Assembly: GCA_000149265.1 (NCBI GenBank)
Contig: CH003275.1
Location: forward strand, 2,278,292-2,342,291
Length of the DNA: 64,000 nucleotides
Direction: 5' to 3'
Origin: Ciona savignyi
Lineage: Eukaryota; Chordata; Ascidiacea; Phlebobranchia; Cionidae
Shown here piece after piece: positions 24,901-34,335 of the stretch. The notes below the pieces were generated by a model. The model did no database searches. It worked only from the letters and a program-made list of their open reading frames with translations, and was not told the DNA's origin. The stretch's first letter is position 1, and each line of letters starts with the position of its first letter. A program made the translations under genes and the position numbers.

Positions 24901-27900
24901 ATCACCTCGCACCCACCGTCGGGTTACTGGAGCTATTGCAGTGTGTTGTGTATGATTCACACGGTTCTTTATTTTGGTAGAACCCATTAGTCTGCTGGGT
25001 TCAGGCAATGTCCGTTTAGTGCCTTGCCCAAGGACACAAGCGACTAGCTAGCGACCAGTTTTTTAAACCACCAGACTAAACGGTCGAACTTGTAATGTAA
25101 TCTGAATCTGGTAATCTAGAATGGTACTTCCCAAACTTTTAAGCTCATAAGCCCTTTTAATTTATTTAAAAAAAATTCCATTCTTCTTTATGTTTAAAAT
25201 CCTAAACATATCACGAAATATTTATGAAATAGATATAGTAGTTGTTTGAAATTGATCTACTATTTGCGACCCCTTAAAATTTATTGCGCGACCCCCAGTT
25301 TGGGAAGCACTGATCTAGAATATGGCACAAAATTCATTAACAGCATTATTTTTGTACCGGTACACTAGATGCTGTTTGCCTATACTGGCTCTTATATAGT
25401 GGATGCCATATACTGGCTTCCATATAGTGGATGCCATATACTAGCTCTTATATAGTGGATGCCATATACTGGCTCTCATATAGTGGATGCCATATAATGG
25501 ATGCCATATAGTAGATATCATGTCCTAGATGCCATGCACAAAAGAAAATTTTTATGTCTTATCATTTCATTGTCATTTAAAATAATGATGATTACAAACG
25601 TTCCAGTAATGTTCAGGGAACCTAATATTTATAACAACTTGTACAAGTTCACCGACCAAGCATTAAAAATGCACAGGTCAAGCAAGTTCAGACAAAGCGT
25701 CAGCTACAGGGAAACTAGCGGAGCACATGAGTGACATCGGGTGGTCGTTTGCGTCGAAGGAAGGATTCAAGTTGTTCAACAAGATGAATCCGACCATCGG
25801 TGGTGGGGCGACAAGGAAGTACAGCTCTCGTGCTGGGAAAGGTGATTTGGGAATTTACTGAAGTAAAATGTGGTTCGGTGTTTGGTATGTGTTGCTTTCT
25901 TGAAAAGTTTTATTTAAAAATCACAACAAAATTTTAAATTTTGAAAACATCTACCAATTTTAAAACCAAAACATTAGGTTTGGGCGCCAAAAAATATTGT
26001 CATATATGAGAGTTAAAATATATATCCTCATATATTTATCAGTGAGTTTGTTTATTTCAAGATAAATAAATAACTTAGACTCTTAGCTACGTTACTAAAA
26101 ACTTTATGTTTTATTACTTCAAATGATGACTAGATTATTTTAGCAAAATGTGGTTCTGTGTTTGTGCGATCGTGGTGCTTAGCAGTTTATACCAGGAATA
26201 AACTCAAATCCCTATGTTTCTACCTTTTATTTTGAACTCTCCAACCCAGATATGAACCTTCCTATCCAGTCTCTGCTCTGCCTCAATCAACACAGGAACT
26301 TCATTCCAAACTTGAATGTTTCATGACTGAGCATGTCCTGCCCTTAGAAGAGACCTTCTCACGATACTACAGCTCCGATAAGAAGTGGACACCCCACCCA
26401 GAGCTGGAAAACTTAAAGGTAAAAATACTGGTCCTTAAGTAAGCTTAGCAATTTAATTTTGCTTTTCCGTTATAATGGCCTTGCATAATTGGTATTGTAA
26501 TTCTGTTAATATTAATGTCTTTACATGTGGCTTAGTGCATTTGAATGTTTGTTTTTAGGTATTGAAAAGTCCATTTGCGAAGTAGATTTTCTCCTTGAGT
26601 ATAGCACTTAGATAACCCATTAACAAGTGCATGAATGGGAACTAAAACATAAGAATCGCTTCATTTATAATGTACTTACCCGACCGGTCATGTGTTTTAA
26701 CAAAAACGCCTTGAATTTTGCCATCAGGAGGATAAAACATATCCTATTCTAAGAAGTAATTTCTTATTTCAGTGTTTTATTCGAACTTACTAATTTATAA
26801 TAACCACAGTAGTTCAGCATGAATTGACTCTTTAAACCCTTCTGAGCGCTACATATCACACTACTCTCATACACATTAATTACCTTACTGTTGTATTCTG
26901 AGTTTCTCTAGTACCAACTGCATTAAACAGGCAAATAAACACGAGGTATAAACAATTAGATGGCGCGGGGAATGTAGGAATGTTGAGGGCGTGGGGGAGT
27001 AATCATTATAAGTTATCGGCGGTAATGCAATAAACTAACGAATAGTTTAGAATAGATGACTAAATACACTATACCAGTGGTTCCCAAACTGGGCGCCGCG
27101 GCGCCCTGGGGAGCCGCGAGACTTTGCCCGGGGCGCCACGAAAGCATGCGGAAGTTGCTGAATTTCTTGTTTTTTTCACAAAAAATACAGTACATGAGCG
27201 TTACACCAGTAGAACGTTGTTTAAGCCTGGTGTGCAACCCCATACACTGGCATTAAGTATTTGTTTTACTTTTTTAAAATTCATTGTTTGGTGTTATCTC
27301 CCACTATTTGCTAGTAATGCATTGTTAATGGAATAATCGTTTGTAAAATAACTGCTTTGCATTAATTGACTCTTTGTTACTTTAGTGAAAAGTTTTAAAG
27401 AGTTTGAATGGTTATCCAAATGCGTGCTAGTCTGGATATACAATACTTATAGAAAATTTTGGCTCTATAAGGGAGCCGCAAGGTTTAATAAGTTTTCAAA
27501 AGGCGCCGCCAGGAAAAAAAGTCGGGCAACCGCTGCACTATACAACACTTACCTTACCTTTTCCCATCCAGGCTAAAGCTAAATCTGAAGGCCTGTGGAA
27601 TCTCTTTCTTCCCAACAAGGAATACGGAGCAGGGCTCACCAATGTGGAATACGCGTATTTGTGTGAAATCATGGGCTCTTGCCTCTATGCCCCTGAGGTA
27701 AGCACTAATATCATATACTGCGATAGATCAGTGCTTTGTGGAGTTGTGGAGTTGGATAATAAACGTTCTTAATTACTGTTAACTCAATAAATTTTAATCA
27801 ATTAGTCCGACAGGTTAGTCGGGTGGTTGAATGCGACGTCATTCAACCGAAAGGTTGCCTGTTCAAAACTAGTTACTAGCTAGTCGGCTTTGTCCTTTGT

Positions 27901-30900
27901 CAAGGCACTTAGCGGATATTGTCTGAACCCAGTGGACTAATGGGTTCTATTAAATTAAAGGAACGTGTGAATGATACAAAAACACACTGCAATAGCACTG
28001 GTAACCCGACGGTGGGCGCAAGGTAATCTGGTGATTACCAGTGTGTTAACCCCCTTTGTGTTTTCCCATTCAAGTGGATAAACATAATTATCCAATCTAA
28101 TCAAAAATTAAATTTATGGTAACTATTAAATGAAAAGCCGAAAATAGTACTAATAACCTTGCAGCACAAATTAATCTGTTGGAATAAGTTTAGTATAGGT
28201 TATATTTTGTTTCCGACGCAGCAGGAACTTCCTTAAAAAATTGGAACTGGAAAAGGCAGAAAATGACATTTATTAAAACTCGTCTATAGTCTAATAAATT
28301 AAGTAGTATAAATAATATTCAGATGTGACTGCAAAACCCAATAAAGACTGGTATATTGCCTTACCCAAGAAATAAACACCGCTATCCTTGGGTTAGCCCA
28401 GAATTAAACAACACTGTTTTAGACTTACCCCAAAATTTTAAAACACGAATTTAAACAATCTCAAATCATCCAGCTGTCAGTCACCTAGCTGTCATTAACC
28501 CAGCTGTCATTAACCCAGCTGTCATTAACCCATTCCTCGTTCACCCAGGTTTTCAACTGCTCAGCACCGGACACAGGAAACATGGAGGTTCTGTCGGAAT
28601 TCGGAACCGAAGAGCAGAAACAAAAATGGCTGCTTCCTCTGCTTAACGGGGAAATCAGAAGCTGCTTTGCCATGACGGAACCCAAGGTAGATAGGTTTTT
28701 GTCTCACCATGTACCGCATGCTCGCAGTCCAGATGCTGCATGATTGATTATTCAGTAGGCGTAGCAGAGGTTTGGATAATCATATTTATTCCCAGAAATA
28801 GAAAACGCAATTGGTGTTTTATGGGTAATACGTAGATTACCTCATGCAAACCATCATCGAGGTTACCGAAGCTATTGCAATGTGTTGTGTATTATATAGA
28901 AGTTCTTTTAAATTTGGTAGAACCGATTAATTATTCCATTGCTTTTAGCAATTTCTGCTTCTGCTAAAAGGTGAAGCACTAACCCACCAAGCTATTTAGT
29001 CAGACTGGAGCAAAGGTTATACTCTAAAGTAATGCAATCCGGTCAAATTATTTAAGCTTTTCGATAACCATACTGATATATCCCTACTTGGACTAAACCA
29101 AGCCCAATGCAAGAGTTTTAAGCCTTTTTTAATTTTACGATTTTCTATTTTTTCAATTAATTGAATATTGTTCTTTAAAAAAAATTTCGTTTCTCTATTC
29201 CAAAATGACTGGGTTTCATAATTTTTTTCTAATATTACTGTATGGAATCTATACTGCACACAGGGGCAATTATGTAATTTGTGACATATTATATTTATAA
29301 GAAAGTCTTTGTAGAAAAGTTCCCCAAAAAAGCAAAAGATAGCAATTGGGTCTGGTTATAATTCAGTTAAAAATGGAATATTTGAATTATTATTTTCATT
29401 TGCACAGTTTTTTTGCTTTGTTGAAGTTCTGAACATGAAGCCCCTTTCGAAACTGGTCAATATCGGGTCGGTTGTGTCTGACGAACATTAACTAAATCAC
29501 TTGATCATGTACAACACACGCCAATTTCTCCAATACTCGAGAGTAGGCACATATAAGAATGCTTCTTTGTGTAATCGCAAAGTAATCTGTCAGTTGCCCA
29601 TGTGATAATACCCCTTGCATTATCTCATTTAACGGGAATTAACATGAATATCCTATCGATCATATTCTTCCTGTCCTAACCATCATTGTTTTTTTTTATT
29701 TTAGTAAAAAAATGCTTTCCATTCCCAAAGGTTGCTTCATCGGACGCCACGAACATCGAATCGTCGATCGTAGAAGACGGTGACAACCTCGTGTTGAACG
29801 GACGGAAGTGGTGGACCTCCGGAGCCATGGATCCGCGGATGAAGATCATCATCTTCATGGGGAAGAACGATCCAAATGGTGAGCTGAGCGTTTTCATTTG
29901 TGCACATCGATTTCCTTATTAATCACCCAGCTGTCAATCACCAAGTTGTCATTAACCCAGCTGTCAATCACCCAGCTATCAATCACCCAGCTGTCAATCA
30001 CCCAGCTGTCAATCACCCAGCTATCAATCACCCAGCTGTCAATCACCAAGATGTCATTTTAACCTAGCTGTCAATTACCCAGCTTTTATTAACCCAGCTG
30101 TCAATCACCAAGCTGTCATTTTAACCCAGCTATCAATATCAACGGAATGACTTAATGAAAATTTGTGTGTCTTTGGGCAAATGCACTTAGCGTACACAGC
30201 CTTGGTAAATGCGTTTAACTTAAACTTAAGGTTAACGCTACTAACCATTATACCATCAAATCTCTTGGTAAACAGTTATCAACTTTTTTATTACTTCATT
30301 ATATTAAAGAAGAATAAAATATAGAAGACGGGATAAAACGGCGAAATTATTGCAGTTGTTATCTTTTTCCCGTTTTCCAAATTTTTACCGATAGTCCCGC
30401 TTCGTGTTTTCATCGTGGAAGCAAAAAATAAACTAAACTAAACTACTTTTTAACTACCCCCGCCATCAACCGTGTTTTAACTCCATCCAGCTATAAAGCA
30501 CCAACAGCAAAGCATGGTCTTAGTACCCGCCAGCACACCTGGGGTTAAAGTCATGCGCCCACTCACTGTATTTGGCTTCGACGACGCCCCAGTAGGTCAC
30601 GGAGAGGTCGCCTTTGATGACGTCATAGTGCCTAAAGAGAACATGATTCTAAAAGCGGGAGCTGGTTTCCAGATTGCCCAGGTAACTGGCTTTTGAAGAA
30701 ATAGCCTGCCGGTTAGTCTGGCGGTTTAAATGCGTCACCTTTCAATCAAAAGGTAGTACGTACGAAACTGGTCGCCAGCTATGTGGTTTAATGGGTTCTA
30801 TCAAATTGAAGGAGCGTGTTTATCATACACAGCACACTAAAATAGCTCCGATAACCCGACGGTGGGCACGAGGTGATCTGACGATTGCCCATGTGTTAAC

Positions 30901-33900
30901 CCCCTTAGTTTTCCCATTCACGGTGATAAACTTGAATATCCTATCCTACAACGACATGCAACACTATGTTGCAAAACCCACCAAACGCACTTGACTGCTG
31001 GGTAACTTATATACTGCCAATAGCAAATGTGCTATGAGATATACAATAAGAACGATTATGGCGTTTTTTTATAAAAACTGTTAAACAGTAAAAAAAGAGC
31101 GTTATCACACGGGCAATCTTCACCAAGCGCCCAATGTCGAAATAGAGATATTACAGTGTTTTGGGGCAACACTAAAGGTAGAGAAGGAGGGAAACTGTAC
31201 ACCAAAACTTTGTAAATTAATTTTAACCCTTCCCTAAACACTAGTTTCAACCCAAAAACTAACTAACCCTAACTCTAACCCCAAGTTTAAAAATAACTCT
31301 AATGCCCTAATATTCATTTTAGTGTTCAGTTTTCCTCCTTTCCGCCTTCCCGCTTTCCCACTTAGTTTTCCCTGTATGTTGTGTATGATTGAGATGTTCC
31401 TTTAATTTTAAAAGAACCCATTAATCTACAAATGTATCAGATTGCTTTATTATTTGCGCGTCATCAATGCATCACTTACATATATTTCCAGGCCAGATTG
31501 GGACCAGGTCGAATACATCACTGCATGAGGTTAATAGGATCCGCTGAGAGATCATTACAACTCATGAAGCAACGTGTAAGTGTGGGCGGTTATTAGCTCT
31601 CAATACTGTTTATAAAATGCTTGTATTCACTTAAGCAGCATAAAAAACACAACTATTTTTGATGTTGTACAAAGTTGCTGGGGAAACAAAATGCAACTCA
31701 CGAAACAACGTGTAAGTGTAGGCGGGGTGCTCGATAACTACATAACCTGTAGTTAACAGCTCCCAATACTATGTATAAAATGCTTGTATTCACTTAAGCA
31801 GCATAAAAACACAACTATTCTAGATGTTGTTCAAAGTTTCTGGGGAAAATGTCGGGGAAACAAAATGCAACGGTCATATAAAATCCAATAGGCGGTAAAG
31901 TCTAACAGTTTTTGGCAGGAAAGATAACGACAAAGGCGACAGATAATTATTGTCAAAGAGTTGTTTACGAGGACATTATGAAGTAATCAACGCACGCACC
32001 AAAATTACACACCAAGATAAAACATTGTAACATTAGTCCTAGATATATTGCATTATTTGCAACTTCCCAACCGAATAGCTTAGTGGGTTAGTGGTTCGAC
32101 TCTCCGCCGATAGGTTGTAGGATCGAAACCGGTCGCTGAATAGTCGGTTGTGTCGTTTGCAGGACATTAAGAGTACATCACATGGACCCAGTGGGTTAGT
32201 GGGCCCAACTAGAAGTTTAAATGAAGTCTTAATCATGTTCAACATACTGCAATGGCTCTGGTAACCAGACGGTGGGCGTGAGGTGATCAGACGATTGCCG
32301 GCGTGTTAACGCTTCTTGCGCTTTCCCATTCACGGGATAAAACGTGAACATTCTCCGATTTGCCTGAGAAATAAAAATAAAACTAATTCCTTTTAGAATG
32401 GTTCGGAATAAAGCTCTATGTTAAAAAATGGAAAGGCATAATTTCGAAACTACCTTTTTCACGTGTAAAATGCATAGAAGTTAAACAAAAATAAATATTA
32501 ACGATAAGCAATCTGACGGTTACCCGTGTGAGAATGATCCTACCTATGTAATAACGCACTTACGTTTTCTTCATTCATGGTGAAATAACATAAATTAATT
32601 ATTTGAATAATGACCTCTGACATGGCGAGAACACATTCAGCTCATTATTTCCTATTTAGGTGAAGTCCCGTGTAGCGTTTGGTCGAGCGCTCTCAACCCG
32701 TGATACGATATTGCGCGATATCGCCACCTCGCGGATTGAAATTGACCAGTGTCGATTGCTCGTGTTGAAAACTGCACATATGATGGACGTCGCAGGAAAC
32801 AAGGTAGATGGCGTCAGACTAATCGCACAGTAGCTCCATTTATAGGTTGAACATACATACAACATGTTCTATAGGTTGCGGGATTAAAACCAGCCGCAAC
32901 CAAGTTTCGTTTTAACGGTTAGTCTGGTGGTTTAGTGCGACGTCTTTCAACCGTAAGGTTGCAGGTTCAAAACTGGTCGCTTATTAGTCGGTTGTGTCCT
33001 TGGGCAAGGCACGGACATTGCCTGAACCCAGCGGATTAATGGGTTCTACCAAACTGAAGGAACATGTCTATCAAATACAACACACTGCAATAGCTTCGGT
33101 AACCCGACGGTGAGCGCAAGATGATCTGACGATTGCCCGTGTGTTAACCACTTTGGTTTTCCCACTCACGTGGTTTTCCCACTCATTTCCCACTCACAAT
33201 GTCTTAAACTCATAATGAACATTGCAATAGCCCATGTAATCAGGCGAGCTGTGATCTTAACGAAAAGCCCGTAGTGTAACGTCCAACCCGATGCCACGCA
33301 TTTTGACGATTACCTGTTTCCTCGCTCTTTCTGTGCGTTTTTTTATTCCTTGTGTTAAATAAGTATTCTATCCTAACTTTTTATTACCAGGCTAAGTTTC
33401 AAGTCATTTAAGTCAGCGGTATCGGCATCGGCCGCGTTAACCATTTAGCCACGCAATCGTGTTATTCGATTCGTTATGACGTAACAAAGCACTTTGTATT
33501 AACATAGGCGGCAGCCAAAGAGATAGCGATGATCAAGGTCTCGGTTCCTACCACCGTGTCTCGGGTTATAGACCGCGCTATGCAGTCGTTCGGCGCCGCA
33601 GGTACGTGATAATGTGGGTATTGACGTAACAATACTGTCGATGTACCGCTACAATCTCTTTGTTTGTTGGTCGGTGAAGGGTAAAACTAAGGAAAGCGAA
33701 AAGGCGGGAAGGCGGAAAACTGCACACTAAAATGAATATTAGGGCATTAGAGTTGGTTTTAAACATGGGGTTAGGATTAGTTCTGGAGTTGAGATTTATT
33801 AATGTTTAGGCAAGGGTTAAAATTGTTTTGGTGAACAGTTTTCCTCCTTCCCGCTTTCCCTCCCTTTAGTGTTGCCCGTCCGGGAATCACTATTTTCTAT

Positions 33901-34136
33901 TTATTTTGCTGTGTCGCGTTTTGACCAAGGATTTGGTGAATTTGATGTGTGAATAAACGCGGTTTTGTACCGATTGGGCAACTTTATTTTATTGTACTCG
34001 ATTTCTTTGTGTTTCAGGTCTCTCTGGGGATTTCCCCATGGCGGGATTTTACGTTTGGTCGCGCGCGTTGCGCATCGCCGACGGCCCAGACGCGGTTCAC
34101 GAAGCCGCAATCGCAAAACGAGAACTCGCGGAATAA
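16000..34136 (+). CDS. ACAD10: ACAD10: HAD-like / APH-like kinase / acyl-CoA dehydrogenase fusion, 21 exons
   Basis: Predicted mitochondrial flavoenzyme of about 1013 residues; human ACAD10 has about 1059. Exons: 16000-16156, 16537-16685, 17441-17632, 18496-18654, 19843-19977, 20528-20700, 21556-21679, 22176-22302, 22730-22880, 23728-23873, 24631-24804, 25677-25818, 26250-26418, 27572-27697, 28549-28686, 29731-29878, 30491-30681, 31492-31575, 32660-32803, 33508-33601, 34018-34136. Phases agree throughout. The first 30 residues are basic with no acidic residue, like a targeting peptide. The exon-12 donor is the one uncertain junction: GTACAG at 25819 keeps the frame, while the alternative GTGATT at 25842 would need an undetected exon. 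Family enzymes are linked to long-chain and 4-hydroxy acyl-CoA breakdown, where the APH-like domain phosphorylates the hydroxyl group. That activity is inferred here from homology. Confidence 0.95.
16190..16285 (+). mobile_element. long SINE, head fragment
   Basis: GTTAGTGTGGCGCCTTTAAG and GGTCCATAGCTAGTCG correspond to the tRNA-like head and early body. ACAD10 intron 1. From 16300 to 16500 there is AT-rich sequence ending in an ACTAAACTAAACTAG run, a wording shared with 30290-30455 and 21330-21450 (minor MITE-like family). Confidence 0.6.
17728..17940 (-). mobile_element. long SINE with internal deletion
   Basis: Starts with the ATCCT tail (GATAGGATAGG), has GAATGGGAAAACCAAGGGGG, lacks most of the right-middle segment and resumes with GGTAGGACCCATTAATCCG through the tRNA-like head. 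ACAD10 intron 3. Confidence 0.8.
18678..18980 (+). mobile_element. long SINE, full length
   Basis: Head GACCGGTTAGTCTGGTGATT, B-box-like AAGGTTCGAAACTGG, central block and ATCCTATCCTATC tail. It begins just downstream of the exon-4 donor of ACAD10. Confidence 0.88.
19311..19770 (+). mobile_element. long SINE with expanded 3' tail
   Basis: A diverged copy whose last 30-35 bp (TATGGTAATAAACATGAATA type) is repeated about four or five times between 19555 and 19770. The repeat unit is derived from the SINE's own 3' end. Confidence 0.75.
19978..20019 (+). terminator. possible alternative 3' end for a HAD-only ACAD10 isoform
   Basis: If the exon-5 donor (AAT/GTGGGT) is not used, translation adds Val-Gly-Leu and stops at TAG (19987-19989). 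A canonical AATAAA follows at 20014-20019. Stop and signal therefore lie about 40 bases past the splice site and would release the HAD module alone. Confidence 0.4.
20039..20268 (+). mobile_element. hAT-like MITE remnant
   Basis: Begins CAGGGGTGGGCACACTTTT and ends CAGTTTGCCCATGTCTG, an imperfect terminal inverted repeat of hAT style. The target duplication is too decayed to be sure. In ACAD10 intron 5, directly after the putative alternative poly(A) signal. Confidence 0.55.
20815..21105 (-). mobile_element. long SINE, full length
   Basis: Tail ATAGGATAGGATT, then the reverse body and a tRNA-like head ending CCAGACTAACCGGTC. A small second fragment of the same family follows at 21105-21170. 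ACAD10 intron 6. Confidence 0.85.
21664..21777 (+). repeat. three tandem copies of the ACAD10 exon-7 splice donor region
   Basis: A unit of 36-38 bases with CAATATATACAAGGTAAA, the last codons of exon 7 plus the donor, is present three times. The GT dinucleotides are at 21680, 21718 and 21754. Only the first gives the correct protein: reading through to the second meets TAA at once. Confidence 0.9.
22437..22610 (+). mobile_element. long SINE, partial
   Basis: Starts inside the tRNA-like head (TGTTGCAGGTTCGAAACTGG), keeps the central block, and jumps to the 3' end by a deletion. ACAD10 intron 8. Confidence 0.75.
22878..23095 (+). repeat. intron block shared by ACAD10 introns 9 and 12 (copy A)
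   Basis: Starts at the exon-9 donor (GGTATGTGAGGCTTTCTT) and ends with TTTATCAGTGAGTTTATTTA and GATAAATAAATAA. Copy B is at about 25884-26080. Confidence 0.75.
23329..23707 (+). repeat. tandem triplication of about 125 bp ahead of ACAD10 exon 10
   Basis: Units 23329-23459, 23460-23584 and 23585-23707 (131, 125 and 123 bp). Each begins ACAGTGT and contains AGCTTGGTA, TTATAAATTGATATGATTG and CATGCATTTTGAT. The array stops 20 bases before exon 10. Units 2 and 3 contain GATTGCAG, an acceptor-like word. Confidence 0.9.
24250..24515 (+). mobile_element. long SINE
   Basis: Plus-oriented copy with a decayed head (GGTGGTTTAG), TAGCTAGTCGGTTGTCC and the end GGATAAACATGAATACCAT. ACAD10 intron 10. Confidence 0.8.
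24835..25095 (-). mobile_element. long SINE, head partly deleted
   Basis: GTTTGTCCCCGTGAATGGG through GCGACTAGCTAGCGACCAG, then a shortened tRNA-like head. ACAD10 intron 11. Confidence 0.85.
25122..25312 (+). mobile_element. 191-bp hAT-like MITE
   Basis: Imperfect inverted ends (TGGTACTTCCCAAACTTTT / CCCAGTTTGGGAAGCACTG) and a perfect 8-bp duplication ATCTAGAA at 25114-25121 and 25313-25320. Confidence 0.85.
25369..25525 (+). repeat. 28-bp minisatellite in ACAD10 intron 11
   Basis: About five units of the type TATAGTGGATGCCATATACT, with variants near the ends. Confidence 0.85.
25884..26080 (+). repeat. intron block shared by ACAD10 introns 9 and 12 (copy B)
   Basis: GGTATGTGTTGCTTTCTTG at its start retains the donor-like word of intron 9. 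The end TTATCAGTGAGTTTGTTTAT and GATAAATAAATAAC match copy A. Confidence 0.75.
27075..27535 (+). mobile_element. 461-bp hAT-like MITE, copy 1
   Basis: Ends CAGTGGTTCCCAAACTGGGC and GGGCAACCGCTG. Perfect 8-bp target duplication CACTATAC at 27067-27074 and 27536-27543. Short palindromic GGCGCCGCGGCGCC near the left end. Related copies are at 59526-59962 and 63378-63833. No full transposase frame. ACAD10 intron 13. Confidence 0.9.
27805..28105 (+). mobile_element. long SINE, full length
   Basis: Head GACAGGTTAGTCGGGTGGTT, body and end GTGGATAAACATAATTATCC. ACAD10 intron 14. Confidence 0.85.
28455..28548 (+). repeat. short minisatellite running into the exon-15 acceptor
   Basis: About five units of CCAGCTGTCATTAACC type. 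The last degenerate unit, GTTCACCCAG, is the actual 3' splice site of exon 15. A related array is at 29921-30150. Confidence 0.8.
28770..29005 (-). mobile_element. long SINE, diverged
   Basis: Reverse-oriented; TTATTCCCAGAAATAGAAAA, GTTACCGAAGCTATTGCAAT and a head remnant CACTAACCCACCAAGC. A plus-oriented tail half of another copy follows at about 29440-29665. Confidence 0.65.
29921..30150 (+). repeat. minisatellite in ACAD10 intron 16
   Basis: About fourteen units of 14-16 bp (CCCAGCTGTCAATCA and ATTAACC variants). The unit is the same as at 28455-28548, though the two arrays are in different introns. Confidence 0.88.
30708..30950 (+). mobile_element. long SINE with central deletion
   Basis: Head GCCGGTTAGTCTGGCGGTTT, the central block deleted, then GGTTCTATCAAATTGAAGG to the ATCCTATCCTA tail. 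ACAD10 intron 17. Confidence 0.85.
31085..31440 (-). mobile_element. long SINE split by a telomere-like-worded MITE
   Basis: SINE text at 31085-31162 (CACACGGGCAATCTTCACC) and 31373-31440 (GTATGATTGAGATGTTCC) is interrupted by a foreign 210-bp block at about 31163-31372. The block begins GGGCAACACTAAAGG and contains CTAACCCTAACTCTAACCCC. Confidence 0.75.
31558..31870 (+). repeat. tandem duplication including the ACAD10 exon-18 donor
   Basis: The end of exon 18 and its donor (GAAGCAACGTGTAAGTGTG) reappear 136 bases downstream as GAAACAACGTGTAAGTGTAG, with TGCTTGTATTCACTTAAGC also repeated. The second donor (31712) has no acceptor or frame of its own. Confidence 0.85.
32070..32360 (+). mobile_element. 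long SINE
   Basis: Head GAATAGCTTAGTGGGTTAGT, body, and end CACGGGATAAAACGTGAAC. ACAD10 intron 18. Confidence 0.8.
32910..33200 (+). mobile_element. long SINE
   Basis: Head GGTTAGTCTGGTGGTTTAGT, B-box-like GCAGGTTCAAAACTGG, central block, then a duplicated TTTTCCCACTCA stretch instead of the usual tail. A degenerate reverse short SINE follows at about 33390-33465. ACAD10 intron 19. Confidence 0.82.
33672..33878 (+). mobile_element. MITE with telomere-like wording
   Basis: Begins CGGTGAAGGGTAAAACTAAG and ends CCCTTTAGTGTTGCCCG, inverted ends shared with the block at 31163-31372. The middle is a degenerate GGGTTAG-type sequence. Related pieces are at 48060-48105 and 55065-55275. ACAD10 intron 20. 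Confidence 0.65.
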
Positions 34137-34225
34137 GCGCGCTCTCTACCGTATCCCGTACCCTGCATTCGTACCGCTAGGTGCTGATGTGGAGCAACGA
34201 TATGGGTGCTGTTTTTAAATTGATT

Positions 34226-34335
34226 TCGTTTGGCCAAATGGTAAATACGATCGATTCATATACAGCTCCATATAAAAAAACGGTATTACTGAAAAAACTC
34301 ATCATGGGTTCAAAACTTAGCACAGTAAAAAATAA
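34226..34335 (+). mobile_element. short tRNA-like SINE downstream of ACAD10
   Basis: TTTGGCCAAATGGTAAATAC head, ATCATGGGTTCAAAACTTAG and an A-rich tail. It lies in the presumed ACAD10 3' UTR. Confidence 0.75.

Larger units (their letters stand above)
20528..25818 (+). other. ACAD10 module 2: APH-like phosphotransferase domain (exons 6-12)
   Basis: N-lobe text [12 protein letters not shown] and [18 protein letters not shown], the nucleotide-binding region; VVHGDIRIDNF, the catalytic HGD loop split between exons 9 and 10; [11 protein letters not shown], the metal-binding Asp; and the C-terminal [17 protein letters not shown]. All key residues of the fold are present, so it should be a competent kinase. 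Confidence 0.92.
26250..34136 (+). other. ACAD10 module 3: acyl-CoA dehydrogenase domain (exons 13-21)
   Basis: In order: [30 protein letters not shown], the flavin/substrate signature CFAMTEP then [56 protein letters not shown] and the C-terminal [18 protein letters not shown]. The domain is complete, ending at TAA 34134-34136. A downstream AATAAA is at 34585-34590. Confidence 0.93.

Noticed and set aside
25842..25847. GTGATT as the exon-12 donor of ACAD10
   Set aside because: It leaves phase 1, which puts exon 13 out of frame with an early stop; GTACAG at 25819 gives the right phase. Kept as an alternative only if a further exon exists.
31200..31330. Interstitial telomere repeat
   Set aside because: The TAACCC wording is degenerate and recurs inside a bounded repeated element (also at 33.7 and 55.1 kb), so it belongs to a MITE.
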